From Paragyromitra xinjiangensis (Eukaryota; Ascomycota; Pezizomycetes; Pezizales; Discinaceae), in contig JBCAMK010000017.1 in assembly GCA_038503065.1 (NCBI GenBank), positions 310,001 through 374,000 on the forward strand: DNA of 64,000 bases, given 5' to 3'. Made by a program: the position numbers and the translations under genes. Positions 1 to 11,067 of this stretch are shown here, one piece after another. The notes below the pieces were generated by a model, which did no database searches, had not been told where the DNA came from, and saw nothing but the letters and a program-made list of their open reading frames with translations. Position 1 is the first letter of the stretch. Every line of letters begins with the position of its first letter.

Positions 1-1866
1 CAAGGTCGCCACCGCACCACCACCCTCCGCCAAAGCCATCGCGCACCACCTCCGCTCCCCAACCCGCCGTATCCAACCTGACTCGCAAAAATCACTCGAC
101 ACCTCACGCACCATCTCCCTCTGGGAATTAATCCTCTCCTCTCTAACCTCCCTCCTCGACCCCACAACCGGCATGCTCTCCGAACTCCTCAACTTCTGGA
201 AAACCGCACAATCCTTCATCGACAGTGAAAACCTCCTCCCCGTCGGCATCGACGACCAATCCCGTAAGCACCACCGTCTCGAAGACGCAAACGTCCGCAT
301 GCTACGCGAGGGCGCCGTCGAGATCGTGGGTCTGATCCGCGATTGTATGATTGCTTTCTTCCAGGAACCCCCTGTTGACGACGTAAGCAATATGTACTCC
401 CCTATCCCCACCACCCCAGGTGGTGCAAACGGAGATGAATCGTTCCCGACTTCGCAGCTGCCCAACATACTCAAAGCGAAAGTCCCACAGCAGAAGGAAG
501 GTGAGGAAGGATATGCGTTTTTCCCCCCAGGCGCGAACTCGCTCAGTGGGGTCCACTTCATGGGGAAGATTATGGTCTTGGTTGGGAACGCTGCTGTTGC
601 GATGGCGGATATGGCTGGGAAGCTCGGTAAGGAAGGGGTTGCGGATAAACTGAAGGTTATGGTTTCGGGTGGTAGGGAGAGGGCTATTGTTGCGGTTTGT
701 AGTGCGTGGCTGAAGGACGCGCAGAATTGTAGAGTGTTGGAGGACTGGACGAGGGCGGTGGATAATCGGGATGTGACGAAGATGCCGGGATTGTTTCTGG
801 CGTTCGAGAGGGAGATTATTGGTGGGATGCAGGGGATGGTGTATTTGGATAAGGTGAAGAATAGTAATAGTGGGGTGATACCGCCGCCGAGTATGAAACT
901 ACTTACTCATGTGAGAGGCCAGTTTGTAAGGAGCTTGTATAAGAGTTTACAGGGGATGGTGGAGAATGCGAAGCAGCCGGTGGAGATTGAGGAGAGGAGT
1001 GAGGAGATGGATGGGCTGGCGAGTCCGGTTACTAGTGTTGCGCCGGCAAATCTTATGGCCCATTCGGTGGATAGTGGGGATAAGAATGTGCGGATGTTGC
1101 TTACACTTAGTAATCTTGCTTTGCTGAGGTTGGATATTGTGCCAGAGTTGATCTCACAGTTTGAACAAGCTTTCTCCGTGAAGCTGACCGACGAGTCTAA
1201 GGTATTTCTTTCCTCTAACATTGTAGTTACTCCACTGACACATCTAGACAATCCGCGACGCACTCAGCCAAATCGACTCCCAGCTATTCGACGAATACAC
1301 CAAACCCATCGTCCAAACCATCGCCTCCCTAATCTCCACCGGCATCTCCTCCCCCACCTGGCCCCCAGCACGGGGTAAAATCGCCACCGAAGTCCGTCCC
1401 TACATCTACGACGCACTCCTCTGTCTCGTCCACGTCCACAGCCAAGTCACCACCACCGCCCCCTCCCTCACCTTCCCAATCCTATCCTACCTCCTCGAAT
1501 CAATGAGTAAAGAGCTCCTAGAAGCATTCAAACACCGTAAGAAATTCAACCTCGGCGAGCTGCTGCAGGCTACCCTCGATGTCGAATTTGTAAACCAGAC
1601 GTTGAGCCAGTTTAATACCCCCCGGGCGAGCGAGTGGCAGCAGCAGATCTATGTTGAGTTGGATCGTGGGAGTGATGCGGAGGCGAGACAGGGGCTGCAG
1701 AAGGAGTTGGGTGAGATGAAGACTATTTTGAGTCAGTTGAGAAGGTATTCTAGGGCTGAGTTGTAAGTGGTTCTTTTCTCTGACTGGTGGGTTATGCTAA
1801 TGGCTGGGTAGCTTGTGTTTTAGGGCGAAGAAGTCGAGTTCGAGGAGGCCGGCGGGGGAGAGTTGA
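1..1866 (+). CDS. SEC5: Exocyst complex subunit Sec5, C-terminal part (5' end outside window)
   Basis: The reading frame is open from the left edge, so the start lies upstream; 585 residues are visible. Three exons fit: 2-1201, 1248-1762 and 1824-1866, with introns of 46 and 61 nt. The frame is continuous across both, and the second splice replaces an in-frame stop at 1764-1766 with a short basic tail ending in TGA. Sec5 is a rod-like subunit of the exocyst, which tethers secretory vesicles to the plasma membrane at sites of polarised growth. Recognition rests on conserved fungal Sec5 stretches: ETGMLSELLNFWKTAQSFID-like (here TTGMLSELLNFWKTAQSFID), SRKHHRLEDANVR, NSLSGVHFMGKIMVLVG, VLEDWTRAVDNRDVTKMP, NVRMLLTLSNLALLRLDIVP and LLQATLDVEFVNQTLSQF. 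The low-complexity insert around 400-500 is usual in fungal Sec5. The family call is firm; the exact 3' splice is a little less sure. Confidence 0.93.
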
Positions 1867-2033
1867 GGTGGTAGATGGATTAGGGAGCTTTTGTTTTTAT
1901 ATGGCGTATGGGTATTTTTTTTGGCGGTGAGTAGATATTAATTACATAGTATTGGTTTATTTGCTTTTAGCTTGGGTGGATTCGAATCGCTGGAGGTTTG
2001 ATTTGATCATAGATTATCACTCGGCCCTTAGCC

Positions 2034-2200
2034 TATACCCAGGGTTAGGGTTTTATAGTAATGTTTGGGATACTCAAGCGGCCGGAATCTCTTCAGGTCA
2101 CGTGGTTGCCACACCCAACGATTTCCCTCAATTTCTGCTAGACTTAGCGTAACGTGACCTGAGAAGATTCCAGCCGGTTGAGTATTCAGGTCTGGGTATA
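2034..2200. repeat. MITE-like fold-back element A (167 bp)
   Basis: Inner arms of about 34 bp at 2070-2103 and 2152-2185 are reverse complements with few mismatches; both share AGGTCACGT next to the loop. A second short pair, TATACCCAG at 2034-2042 and CTGGGTATA at 2192-2200, extends the stem after a bulge. There is no coding capacity. The form fits a miniature inverted-repeat element or decayed hairpin transposon; no family was identified. Confidence 0.7.
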
Positions 2201-2344
2201 CCGTTCTGCTCCTTGGTCATTCCCGAAACTGCAAAACTAGGACGCCGCAATACCTGTATTTAGAAGTTGATAAATGATATATATTTAATGAAACTACTTG
2301 TAGGTCTCGTGATACGAGTGATAGGCTGTGACCAGAACTAACCT

Positions 2345-2477
2345 TTATCCCATAGTCCGGTAAAAAAATGTTGACCCCCCTGTAGCTGTGGCTCAACATA
2401 GAATTAACTGAAACCTCACCACACCACCAAGAGAGACTCCTTTTGCAGGGAAGTCAGCTTTACCGGACTATGAGATA
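2345..2477. repeat. Short inverted repeat B (133 bp)
   Basis: TTATCCCATAGTCCGGTAA at 2345-2363 is matched by its near-exact reverse complement at 2460-2477 (one mismatch). The interior of about 96 bp is not symmetric. It could be the termini of a small non-autonomous element. Confidence 0.5.
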
Positions 2478-2723
2478 GAACAAAATCGAAATGATAGAAA
2501 ACAAAGGAAAAATTCGAAGTGACCTGTCTCCTCTAATACCTTCTGTACCACCTCATTCTGGAGCCTGTGATCCCTGTTGTTCTCCAACACCCACACTTTC
2601 CCTTCGACTCGCAGTTTCAAACCTCCAAGATCCATAAAACAAGAAACAAAAGAAAAAACCCGCCCTAGATGTGCCTAAGCACGCGATAAACCAACTCTAG
2701 ATACAGGCCTATTCTCCTAGGTC

Positions 2724-4773
2724 CTAAACCGTAGTTCCCTTGATGTGGCGATCGTCTAGTACCCCAAATGCTGATCTAGTCTTCATAAAAAAAAGAACCC
2801 CAAAACTGAAACCAATAACACAAGCCATAACCAATGGCTGAGCTCGATCCTTCAGATTCCCCACCGTAAGCTCCGGGACAAAACTTTGATGGGCAGGTAT
2901 CGCTGCTATGTAAACCGGTATTGCGACCACTATCCCAACAATACTCCCCAGAATATAGCCAATGAGAAAGCCAAGAGTCCTCGGTCTCATTTCCCCGTCT
3001 ACCCCTCCAGCTGTCGGTATGCTGTGGGCTGGACATTTCGTATCTAGTCTGTACCCCGCTGAGTAGGCGTAACCGTCGGTTTTGCTCTCAACCAACACCC
3101 CGGGCATAGCAACTAGAATTCTCGTAATCGCTCTGAGTTCGGTTTCGCCCTCACATTCGATGATTGTCATGCCGAGCGCCTTTTCCATCCAACTGCATAA
3201 CCATATACTGCAGGTTCTCGAAGCAACAACAGTAGTCATGAAAGCAACTACAAACCCTAGTGTAAAGAAGAGTGTACCAGCCCATATACTCCCAAAGAGA
3301 AACGTGAGCATGATAAGCGTAATTGCCTGGAACCAACCCAGCAGCATAAACTTCATCGGATTTGTGACCGAGACCGGCTCTCTTGAAAGTCGAAGTACCA
3401 CAATCATTGGATGTGGTAGTATAAACCCTTTCGAGACGAGTTTTGAGCATTGGATAGCCCAGCTGATTCCCCCTCGGAATCTTCGTTTCGATTTTAGTAA
3501 TCTGTAGAATTACTGTTAGCCCCTAAGGGTGTTTAATGACTCCTAATGGCTCTGGGATATATACCTTATGAACGCTTTTACCAATCCTATAATGTCTTCA
3601 AATATACGAAAGAAAAAGTACGCCCGACGTTCACGGGGTGTATTTTCTGGGGGTGGTCTCACGACCACCGAGCAATCTTCGCAATCCGCCGGAAGGCTCG
3701 GAGATAGTGGACTTAGATGAAAGACCTGATCCGTGGTGACAAAAGAGGATATAGTCCACATTCTAATGATAGCCGAAAGTATGGCTGCACCTCCTAGCCA
3801 CCAAGTAAAATCCGCAACCCCAAGAGCAGCACATTCCCAAATGAACATGATATCATCGATCAACGGCAGTGCACGGACAAGTACTCCAAACAAGGAAACT
3901 TGAACGATGGTAAAACCAATTATTACAAAAGCGATAACGATTCTTCGGGGTCGCTCGTGGTTGAGGACTCGGGCTTTGAGTGATCCGAAGCTTCTAGAGT
4001 CCTCAAGGTTGGGAGAGCCTTCGTATAGTTGATGAAGCGCAGGTATGGAGACTGATGAGTTGACAGGGTTTACTAAAAGTGTAGAATTGTTCCCCGTCGT
4101 GCCCAATAGCTGTCCCCCAGCGGGGCTATGGCCATGGACTGGTTGGCTTTTAGAGGTATAACCTTGTCCTAGATAACAGTCAGTATTAGCATTGAGCAAC
4201 CGAGGGTCATTTCCGTAAGAAAGATATATCCCCTAACGTACCATACAAAGCGACCATAGCCCCAGTACACAAGTCCTTTGCTTTCACCATCCTAGACTTC
4301 GCCAGCGTGGATATACTCCGACTATACAACCCCAGCGTCATCGCAGCAGTAAAACCCGCAGCTTCAGTACTAAAAAAATGCAAATACCTTATCCGTGCAG
4401 TTGGCAATGGTGCAAAGGTCAACAAAGCCGGTATCAACGTCATGATGGTAGATGCCACAGCTGAAGCCAACTTATCGAAGTCAGTGGTTTCACTTAGATA
4501 AAAATTATCCCACGACCGACAAGCTACACCAAACCCAACTCCGGCGATACCAATCGTAGGTACATCAGCTGATTGAGTAGCGTTGAGTGGTGCTGGTCCC
4601 AACGCGGCGCGGTTCCTCCCGCCTGTAGCATCGTTATGGGTCGATGTCTCATTCTCTACTTGTAGACCACCAAAAGCAGAAGCACCCCCGATGGCCAATA
4701 AGATCAACCATGCTAGAGTAGGACAGGTAGTGTAACTTAATGCCCGCGTACGATGGTTGTGGGGAAGATCCAT
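2724..4773 (-). CDS. Unrecognised multi-pass membrane protein, about 637 aa, three exons
   Basis: Three neighbouring minus-strand frames join cleanly into one gene: exons 4773-4242, 4168-3565 and 3501-2724. The introns (73 and 63 nt) have GTACGT and GTATAT donors, TAG/CAG acceptors and a GCTAATAC branch site in the first. The product has about seven to eight hydrophobic segments. By approximate residue they are 18-35, 103-123, 253-278, 296-314, two close together at 430-470, 562-585 and 605-622. A short hydrophilic loop near 500-550 follows the middle pair. Near residue 90 there is a TTDFDKLASAVAS stretch just before a membrane segment. I do not recognise the family and no catalytic motif is visible. 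It resembles uncharacterised fungal integral membrane proteins in layout only. Structure confidence is good; function unknown. Confidence 0.75.
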
Positions 4774-6102
4774 AGTAGGGCTGGGTAATTGAATCTCACA
4801 GCTGGAAGCTATCTCGATATATAAACAATTGAAAGATCTAAACTCATGTTAGTATCAACATACCTACTAGCCCAAACCGCGGAAAGAGTAGGTTGTTTCA
4901 ATTACCTAACTGTCCCTGCAGCTTAGCGCTGTTCGAAACTTTCTAACAGTCGCAACTGAGATATAATAATCCCTAACAACACCAATGACCACTCTGTGAA
5001 GAACAGATTAGAGGAAGAATATCTCTAGAAATTCAGCAGCCACTTATCCACTCTTCTATCGGAGTTAAGACTCACTTCCGGTGTGTTTTAGAAATACAGT
5101 CCTAGAAATACACCCCCGAGAACTACGACAATTTATATATTATATCGGGTAAACTCCGAACTACATATCCTCCCAAACAACGCTAGAATAGGATAATTTC
5201 GCATTGAGATCCAGCATCCATACCGCTTCTTGGATTATCACTACACCGCACAGCAAAAGTGTCTTAGGGCCTCGGAAGGACCGGCTTGGACCGGCTGGTC
5301 TCGGTGGATATACCGGTGTATTACATTAAATCTACACGTCTAGGGAGTGGGATTTCGTAATTGCGCCTCGAAGGAGCCTATAGTACAATTACCCAGCAAG
5401 AATATGGTATTGAAGTGCCCATTTCCAACTGTTGAATATTACTTCCTAATATGTATGGACTCCATGACTTGGTTCGGAGGTCTCGGGCAGAGGCTCAGGC
5501 AGAGGCTCGGGCACTCGAGGTCGAGCGCTCGGCGGAGCCTCGGGAATGGGAATAGTATGTGAACCTTTGTGGGTACGAGATCGTGGTATATAGAGAGCAG
5601 GCTGCGCCTGCTCTAGCAAGTAATCAAGCAATCAATCGAGCTTTTACAACACCAACCTTCTGCAAAAACCGGGTGATCCCTCATGACACTAGGAGTGAGC
5701 CCTTCTCCATTGCGAAACTAACCCAGGTACATACTACCCCCTCCAGGGACCGCCAGAAACTCGTCTCGATTTGCGAAGGGCAAGAGATACCGTGAAGTGG
5801 TAGCAATAATAGTATAGGCTGTGGCTAAGTACGACCATTCCACAAAGCAATATACTTTACGGCAAAAACTTCATAGTACCCGCGAAGTATAGTCCAATAG
5901 CATCTACAAAAGCAAATAAATCGAGCGACACTCATTTAGAGCCAATTCGCCTGAAGTCCTCTCCAGCGTGCAATCCCTGTTAAAGACAGCTTGAGCAGCC
6001 AAATAGTCACTGCCACCAAGGAATAATAAAGAAATGAGGAAGATAGCCTTATGCTTTGTAAGATGCCGGCGGGAAAAGCTCTGTATTCTTAGCGAAATCA
6101 AA
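4774..6102. other. Gene-free stretch, weak direct repeats
   Basis: No open frame has coding character. It begins as the likely promoter of the membrane-protein gene. A GC-rich patch at 5470-5545 carries repeated GGCAGAGGCTC-like words, and GGACCGGCT is repeated at about 5279-5300. Nothing else is recognised. Confidence 0.5.
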
Positions 6103-6256
6103 TACCGTAGCATTTCGTGAAATTCGTTCCGGCGCTAGTATTAAGGGAGTAAATGCTAGCACTAAGGCAGTTTAGACTGACCGTTTTTCTTGCTTTTTAC
6201 CTACCAGTATGTTCCGCCCCTTGGCGCCGGAACGAGTTTCACGAAATTCTACGGTA
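6103..6256. repeat. MITE-like fold-back element C (154 bp)
   Basis: The 33-bp arms at 6103-6135 and 6224-6256 are reverse complements with two mismatches; each ends in TACCGTAG outward and in TTCCGGCGC toward the loop. The interior of about 88 bp holds a short CTAGTATTAA/TGCTAGCACTAA pair and no gene. This is a hairpin element rather than a terminator, given the arm length and the lack of a nearby gene. Confidence 0.75.
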
Positions 6257-8796
6257 GTCAAAGGGGAAAAGGTAATCCATTAGATTGACAATATCACCCT
6301 AGCTATTTAGGAAGGGTGAGTGCTGCCCCGGAACTTACCGTATGTTTCCCCAACACCTTTCTGAGTCAGGGGTTGATGCGGCACTGGTTGATCAAAACCC
6401 TAAGTCAGCCCTTAACTTACATGGGGGTACCAATGGTAGAAGAATCATGAGTCCACCAGAATATTTTTCGAGGAGAGTACCATTACCCTACTACGGAATA
6501 TCCTTGCTTAATTATGTCACCGCAGGCGTACGGGGGTGAAGAACCTGAAGCGCCAACCGAAGCCCTCCGCTCTAACTCTGCCTCCCGTGTGCATACACCC
6601 TCGTATAAGTGTATTCCCGTAAATATTTGATGAGAGGCGAACAGTTTATTCGAGCCAGCTTGTTTACCCAAGCCCATAGCCCGAACCGAAGTCTCAAGTA
6701 AGCTTAGTTCATGGGTCGTACTAGATACATGTAAGTTAGCCCTACGCCTTGACGTTCTCCTACTACGCATAGCAACCCTCGAGGAGTAGTGATGAACACG
6801 AAATGTACTACACGAAGGGTAACTAATACGATTAATAGTGCTAGAGTAGATATCTGACACAGCATTCCTAGATCAACAGCGGAACTGGGCGGATAATAAA
6901 CAGGGGTCCAGCTTCAGCCTCTGTGTGCTACAGGCAATCAACCAAACACCACTGTAACTGACTTTTTTCTTGGCTACAACTAAACTCGATCCATGGAATA
7001 GAGTGCTTGGCTGTTCCGCTGCAATTAAACCTTGGCTGCAAGTCTGAAACCACGGCAGATTTTCATATACATACTAATCATCTTGAGATCTCGAACCCAA
7101 AGCTTGAGTTCCCGTTGTGGCGCGGATAGCGCGTAAAAAGCACTATTTTCATACCCCCTAAACTGTCAATGTTGCTAACTTTAAGCGGACCATAGTTTGG
7201 ATGTGAATTCAAAAATTTCCGTTCTCAATACGGACCAATATCAGCAACATCAAATTAGCGGGACAAGGGGTACGCTTTCGTGAAGCCAGAGCGCGGTAAC
7301 TGAAATCGCTAGTACCTTAAGGCTAGATCTTGCTTGTCGTTCCCAGGAGGGGCACATTCTAGCCTTACCAGAAAGATACCCCCCGCGGGATAACCTAGCA
7401 GGATGGGAGATTTTGATCCGCGGGCAAACCAGCCCCACAAACCAGACACCCGGGCCACTCTCAAACCGAGCACAACTAGGCTAGGATATTAGTAGGGGTA
7501 AGTTCAAGGTGATGAACTTTGGCTCTGAAGTTTTCTAGGCGAAATAAATACAACTTCTTCGAGTTGTAGCCTTACACACAGCTCAAATTGCTCATGGGTC
7601 TGTAGCCTTAATGCTGGGCGCAATATGCCTGACCCCATCAAGCTAGCTATATATGTTAGCCATTGAATCCCTCATTAGCCTCTAGCTGCATCCATCCTCA
7701 TGATCGACGAAAATTAACCGAGCGACGGGCGGGGGTCTCCCATGGCACGGATCTTCTTCATACACCCTGAGTGTAATATTGATATCGATTACATATACCT
7801 TTTTTTTATTATCAACCGGGTTTTGTTTTTACCTCAGGAGAGGCTATATTACATCCTCGGGTTCAAATCTGTGATGCGGATAATACTAACCTTGGAGAAC
7901 TTTCCTCAGTCGTGATATCTAAATAGGGATCGGTCTAATACCTACATGTATGCATACGTACGCTACCACAACCCATAGGACCACATTTAAGTATAAAAAA
8001 TCAATGAATTCGTAAAACCACGATAAGTACTGTGGCCTAGGCGGATGTACTTGGTGAATCGATCAATCAATCAATCAATAAAACCACATTATGCGCCCAT
8101 ATGGTGATGCGAGTGATGGCGAGTGATGCAGTCATGTGGGGGTACTAACGGTGATGATAGTTGCTCCGGTCCGTGTTATGGCTTACGTGGGGGGCGGGGG
8201 CGCTGGAGTCGGGTATGGATATTGCATATTTATGAGTTTGTGGAATGATCAAAGACGTCACCCAGTACTATCTTCACATAGCCAATCGTGTATGATTTAT
8301 CTATCTATCTATCACATATCCAACCCAAGTATGAAACCCTAGTAGGTTCTGAAACTTGGTACGAACTGCGGAAGACAGGGGTAGCGGTATACGAAGCTAT
8401 ACCCTTCTTCACTAACTCCCCTATATTTATATCTTTTTGTTTTGCCAGTTTATCGGAGATCACGGATTGTAGGTTAAAAGTAACTAGTGTGTCTCGCACA
8501 TGGGCTGGTTTATCGCTAAATTATTATCTAGATTGTATTTATATCTAAGGCACTGTTTAGACAGAAAATTTAGAGTTCCCATGATGAGTAGCTAGTGAGA
8601 CATATAACTAGGAATTGTAATTACCTTGCGAAAGACTAACTTGAGTTTGCTTTGTTCAAGACATCTGAAAATTCATGAACGGTTCCTTTTTAGATGTATA
8701 GTTCTTGTACGTTCAATGGCACTTATAGGGAAAAGCGAGCCCAGACATAAAATAAACAACCAGGACGCGAGACGAAGTGTGGATGTAGGTACCTGC
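6257..8796. other. Gene-free stretch with microsatellites
   Basis: No gene is recognised on either strand. Simple repeats are present: (ATCA)n at about 8058-8080 and (TATC)n at about 8299-8313. Open frames are all under about 130 codons and lack family motifs. Confidence 0.5.
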
Positions 8797-8914
8797 CCTC
8801 CAGCATATGAACCGGAAAACAGGGGGGTGTGGCTTTGTATGTCAGGAAGTCTAAGCACAATCCTGTAGCATACAAAGCCACACCCTCCCTGTTTTCTGGT
8901 TCATATGCTGGAGG
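8797..8914. repeat. Near-perfect hairpin element D (118 bp)
   Basis: The left arm, about 8797-8841, and right arm, about 8869-8914, are reverse complements over about 45 bp, with one substitution and a one- or two-base length difference in a G run. The loop is only about 27 bp. The transcript would form a very stable stem. The overlapping open frames on both strands are mirror images of each other and are not genes. Confidence 0.8.
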
Positions 8915-9960
8915 ACAAGTAGAGTAGGCGAAGCAAGGTTCCATGGTTCAAGCTCTCAGCCAAAAAAAAAACTATTAAATACGGGTCGCCTTGCAGGCCA
9001 GCGGTCCATGCATAAAGGGGTTTTGAAAACGTATATGCTAGAACATATGTGACTATAATACGAATCGACTTCCTTTCACTGACCGCTTCCTATCCGAGAT
9101 ACATGTTCTCCGGTAAGCAGCCGATGAGCTATACAATCGGGGAAACTTTAAGCTCACCTACGGCTGAAAATCTGTAGAAAAACTATGTACCTGACATGAA
9201 CATGTATCACCCCTGCCTGCTGGTTCCGTGTCCCAGGTACTGTCGTAAGTACTCAAAAAAACCAATCGGCTAGATGAATATTTTTGAAGCCCTCTCGGTC
9301 TAAAGCTACCCGAGGCGTTTGCCTAGTAAAACTTGGGCCCTCACCCACTATCCTTTTTAGGTTTCCCACCAGCCTGTAGACATGATCTGCAGTTAGAAGC
9401 GAGACACCCTATGGTCCGGCACATATTTCCGGCCACCAATCATTGGTGTGAGCTATGAAACTCGGGCGCACGTGGGATAGGATAGGAGAAATTAGTTGAA
9501 GGCGGAGTGCGCGTGGATATATGCCACAGGTCATGATGTGGCTTATATAGCCTTGGTCGGTAATGATTGTCAGGCATAATTAAATCAATGTTTTAGCACC
9601 TCCGAGGCACACTAGACTCTACCCACTATATCACCATTAACCACTTCAAACACAGGAGAGCTGTTTGAAGACCCTACGTTTTCGTTTGACTCAATAGACC
9701 CTTCACCGCACCTTGCACGTAGGACGGTGTGCAGTTAGTGGTAGGGGTATTCATGACAAGAAAAACCAAGTAGATATAAACTAGGTATTGATAAGATAGC
9801 GATATGGAATTTTTCGACCTATATATCTAGCCAGCTTTAAACCTAAAACGACGGACTAAACCAAGAATAAGAGTAGTTTGAACCTCCAGCTTTGGAGGAG
9901 ATGACTTTCTCCTAAAAAGCGAGGTTCTAAACGCACATATCTGGTACCATCTCCTACCTA
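8915..9960. other. Gene-free stretch
   Basis: I see no gene, RNA gene or clear repeat here. Stops are frequent in all frames. Confidence 0.45.
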
Positions 9961-10039
9961 CTACAAAATTTCAGCTTCGGGCCCCTTGCCGAGGACCACC
10001 AAGCCCGCGCCCCAAACCGTCCAGGCTGAAGTTTCGTAG
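9961..10039. repeat. Small imperfect hairpin E (79 bp)
   Basis: CTACAAAATTTCAGCTT at 9961 pairs with CTGAAGTTTCGTAG ending at 10039; about 15 of 19 positions are complementary. The loop is GC-rich. It may be an eroded fold-back element. Confidence 0.4.
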
Positions 10040-10846
10040 ACTGCCCACAGCTGCAGTAATCCGAAGTAGCTGTTTTTTTGTCGTCTCGTCCTATGGTAAG
10101 TGGAAGAGATCGTAAGATCTAACAGGGCCTGAATAGTTCGCTAATGGATAAACACATATATGGGGATAGAGGTCCTAATTACATGTAGTTAAAGGAGGTT
10201 GGTTGTGGTTGCAAGGGACCTTAAACCCTTAACCCTAATGTAACTAGCGTAATTCTCGCACGAAATATCACTCGTTCTTGGCACTACACCTTACTGTTAT
10301 TGGATTTATAGGATATCCCCTCGTAAACCCCTTACGATCGCAATATAGAAAATCACGAGAGCAGGATATCCATACCCCACATCAGGGGCTGCAATATAGC
10401 TTGGGAGAGATAATTGAACGTGTCAAATTTGGCCTACAAGTAGGCACTGTACCCGAGCCAGAAAAGAGGTTCGGAAAGACAGAGCAGGATCCACGAGACA
10501 AATAGCTACCATACTATTGGCAGACCCCTATTCCAACGGTAAACCAGGTCCACCTAGGGATCCCCTTATGCCTCCAATTGTTCCCCCAGTTTGGCTCAAA
10601 TACGACAGACTGTAGGGCCTTCGTCATCTCAAAAAGCCAAGACGTGGTAATTAAGTCAAGGCATATAGGTACAACCTCTTAGAAATAGTAACCTCGTGGA
10701 AGTTTCACCCCGGCCGTAGTAACACCAATAACGGGATTTGATATAGTTGAGATCTTTTAGTAGAATGTGGCTAGAGCACATGGTATCGGAACTCCTTGTT
10801 GCGGTATTCACGATAGCTTAGGCATAGAATTTTCATTGGTTAGAAC
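10040..10846. other. Gene-free stretch
   Basis: A 75-codon open frame at 10278-10505 (+) was looked at. It has no family features and no splice partners that I can see, so I do not call a gene. Confidence 0.4.
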
Positions 10847-11067
10847 TACCGTAATATTTCAGCAGTACCAAACGGGGCCGAGTGACAGGAATTAATTCTG
10901 GATTGGTCGCCGAAAAATTGGGGCCCAATTATAACTAGTAAATTTACCTTCCAGGTTGATCTTGGCATCTATTTACTGGTCGTAATTGAGCCCCAATTTG
11001 TCTTTGACCAACCCAAAATTAATTCCTGTCACCTGGCCCCGTTCGGTACTGCTGAGATACTACGGTA
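10847..11067. repeat. Long fold-back element F (221 bp)
   Basis: This is the longest hairpin in the window. Arms of about 90-100 bp run inward from TACCGTAATATTTCAGCAG at 10847 and from its counterpart ending at 11067. They include shared blocks such as GTGACAGGAATTAATT and AATTGGGG(C/T)(C/T)CAATTA. Differences are scattered and largely transitions between C/G and T/A. The loop is short (about 20-40 bp). There is no coding content. It fits a MITE or a palindromic non-autonomous element. Confidence 0.8.

Larger units (their letters stand above)
1867..2723. other. Intergenic, with two fold-back repeats
   Basis: This stretch lies between the 3' ends of SEC5 and the convergent membrane-protein gene. 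I see no coding signal; the short open frames have no family features. It holds two separate inverted repeats (2034-2200 and 2345-2477). Confidence 0.6.

Noticed and set aside
2036..2060. Telomere-like GGTTAGGG word
   Set aside because: Only one and a half units are present, so this is not an interstitial telomere array. Other TTAGGG/CCCTAA words (10225, 14486) are also single.
8626..8944. Three short frames over the 118-bp hairpin
   Set aside because: They are mirror translations of the two hairpin arms, not genes.
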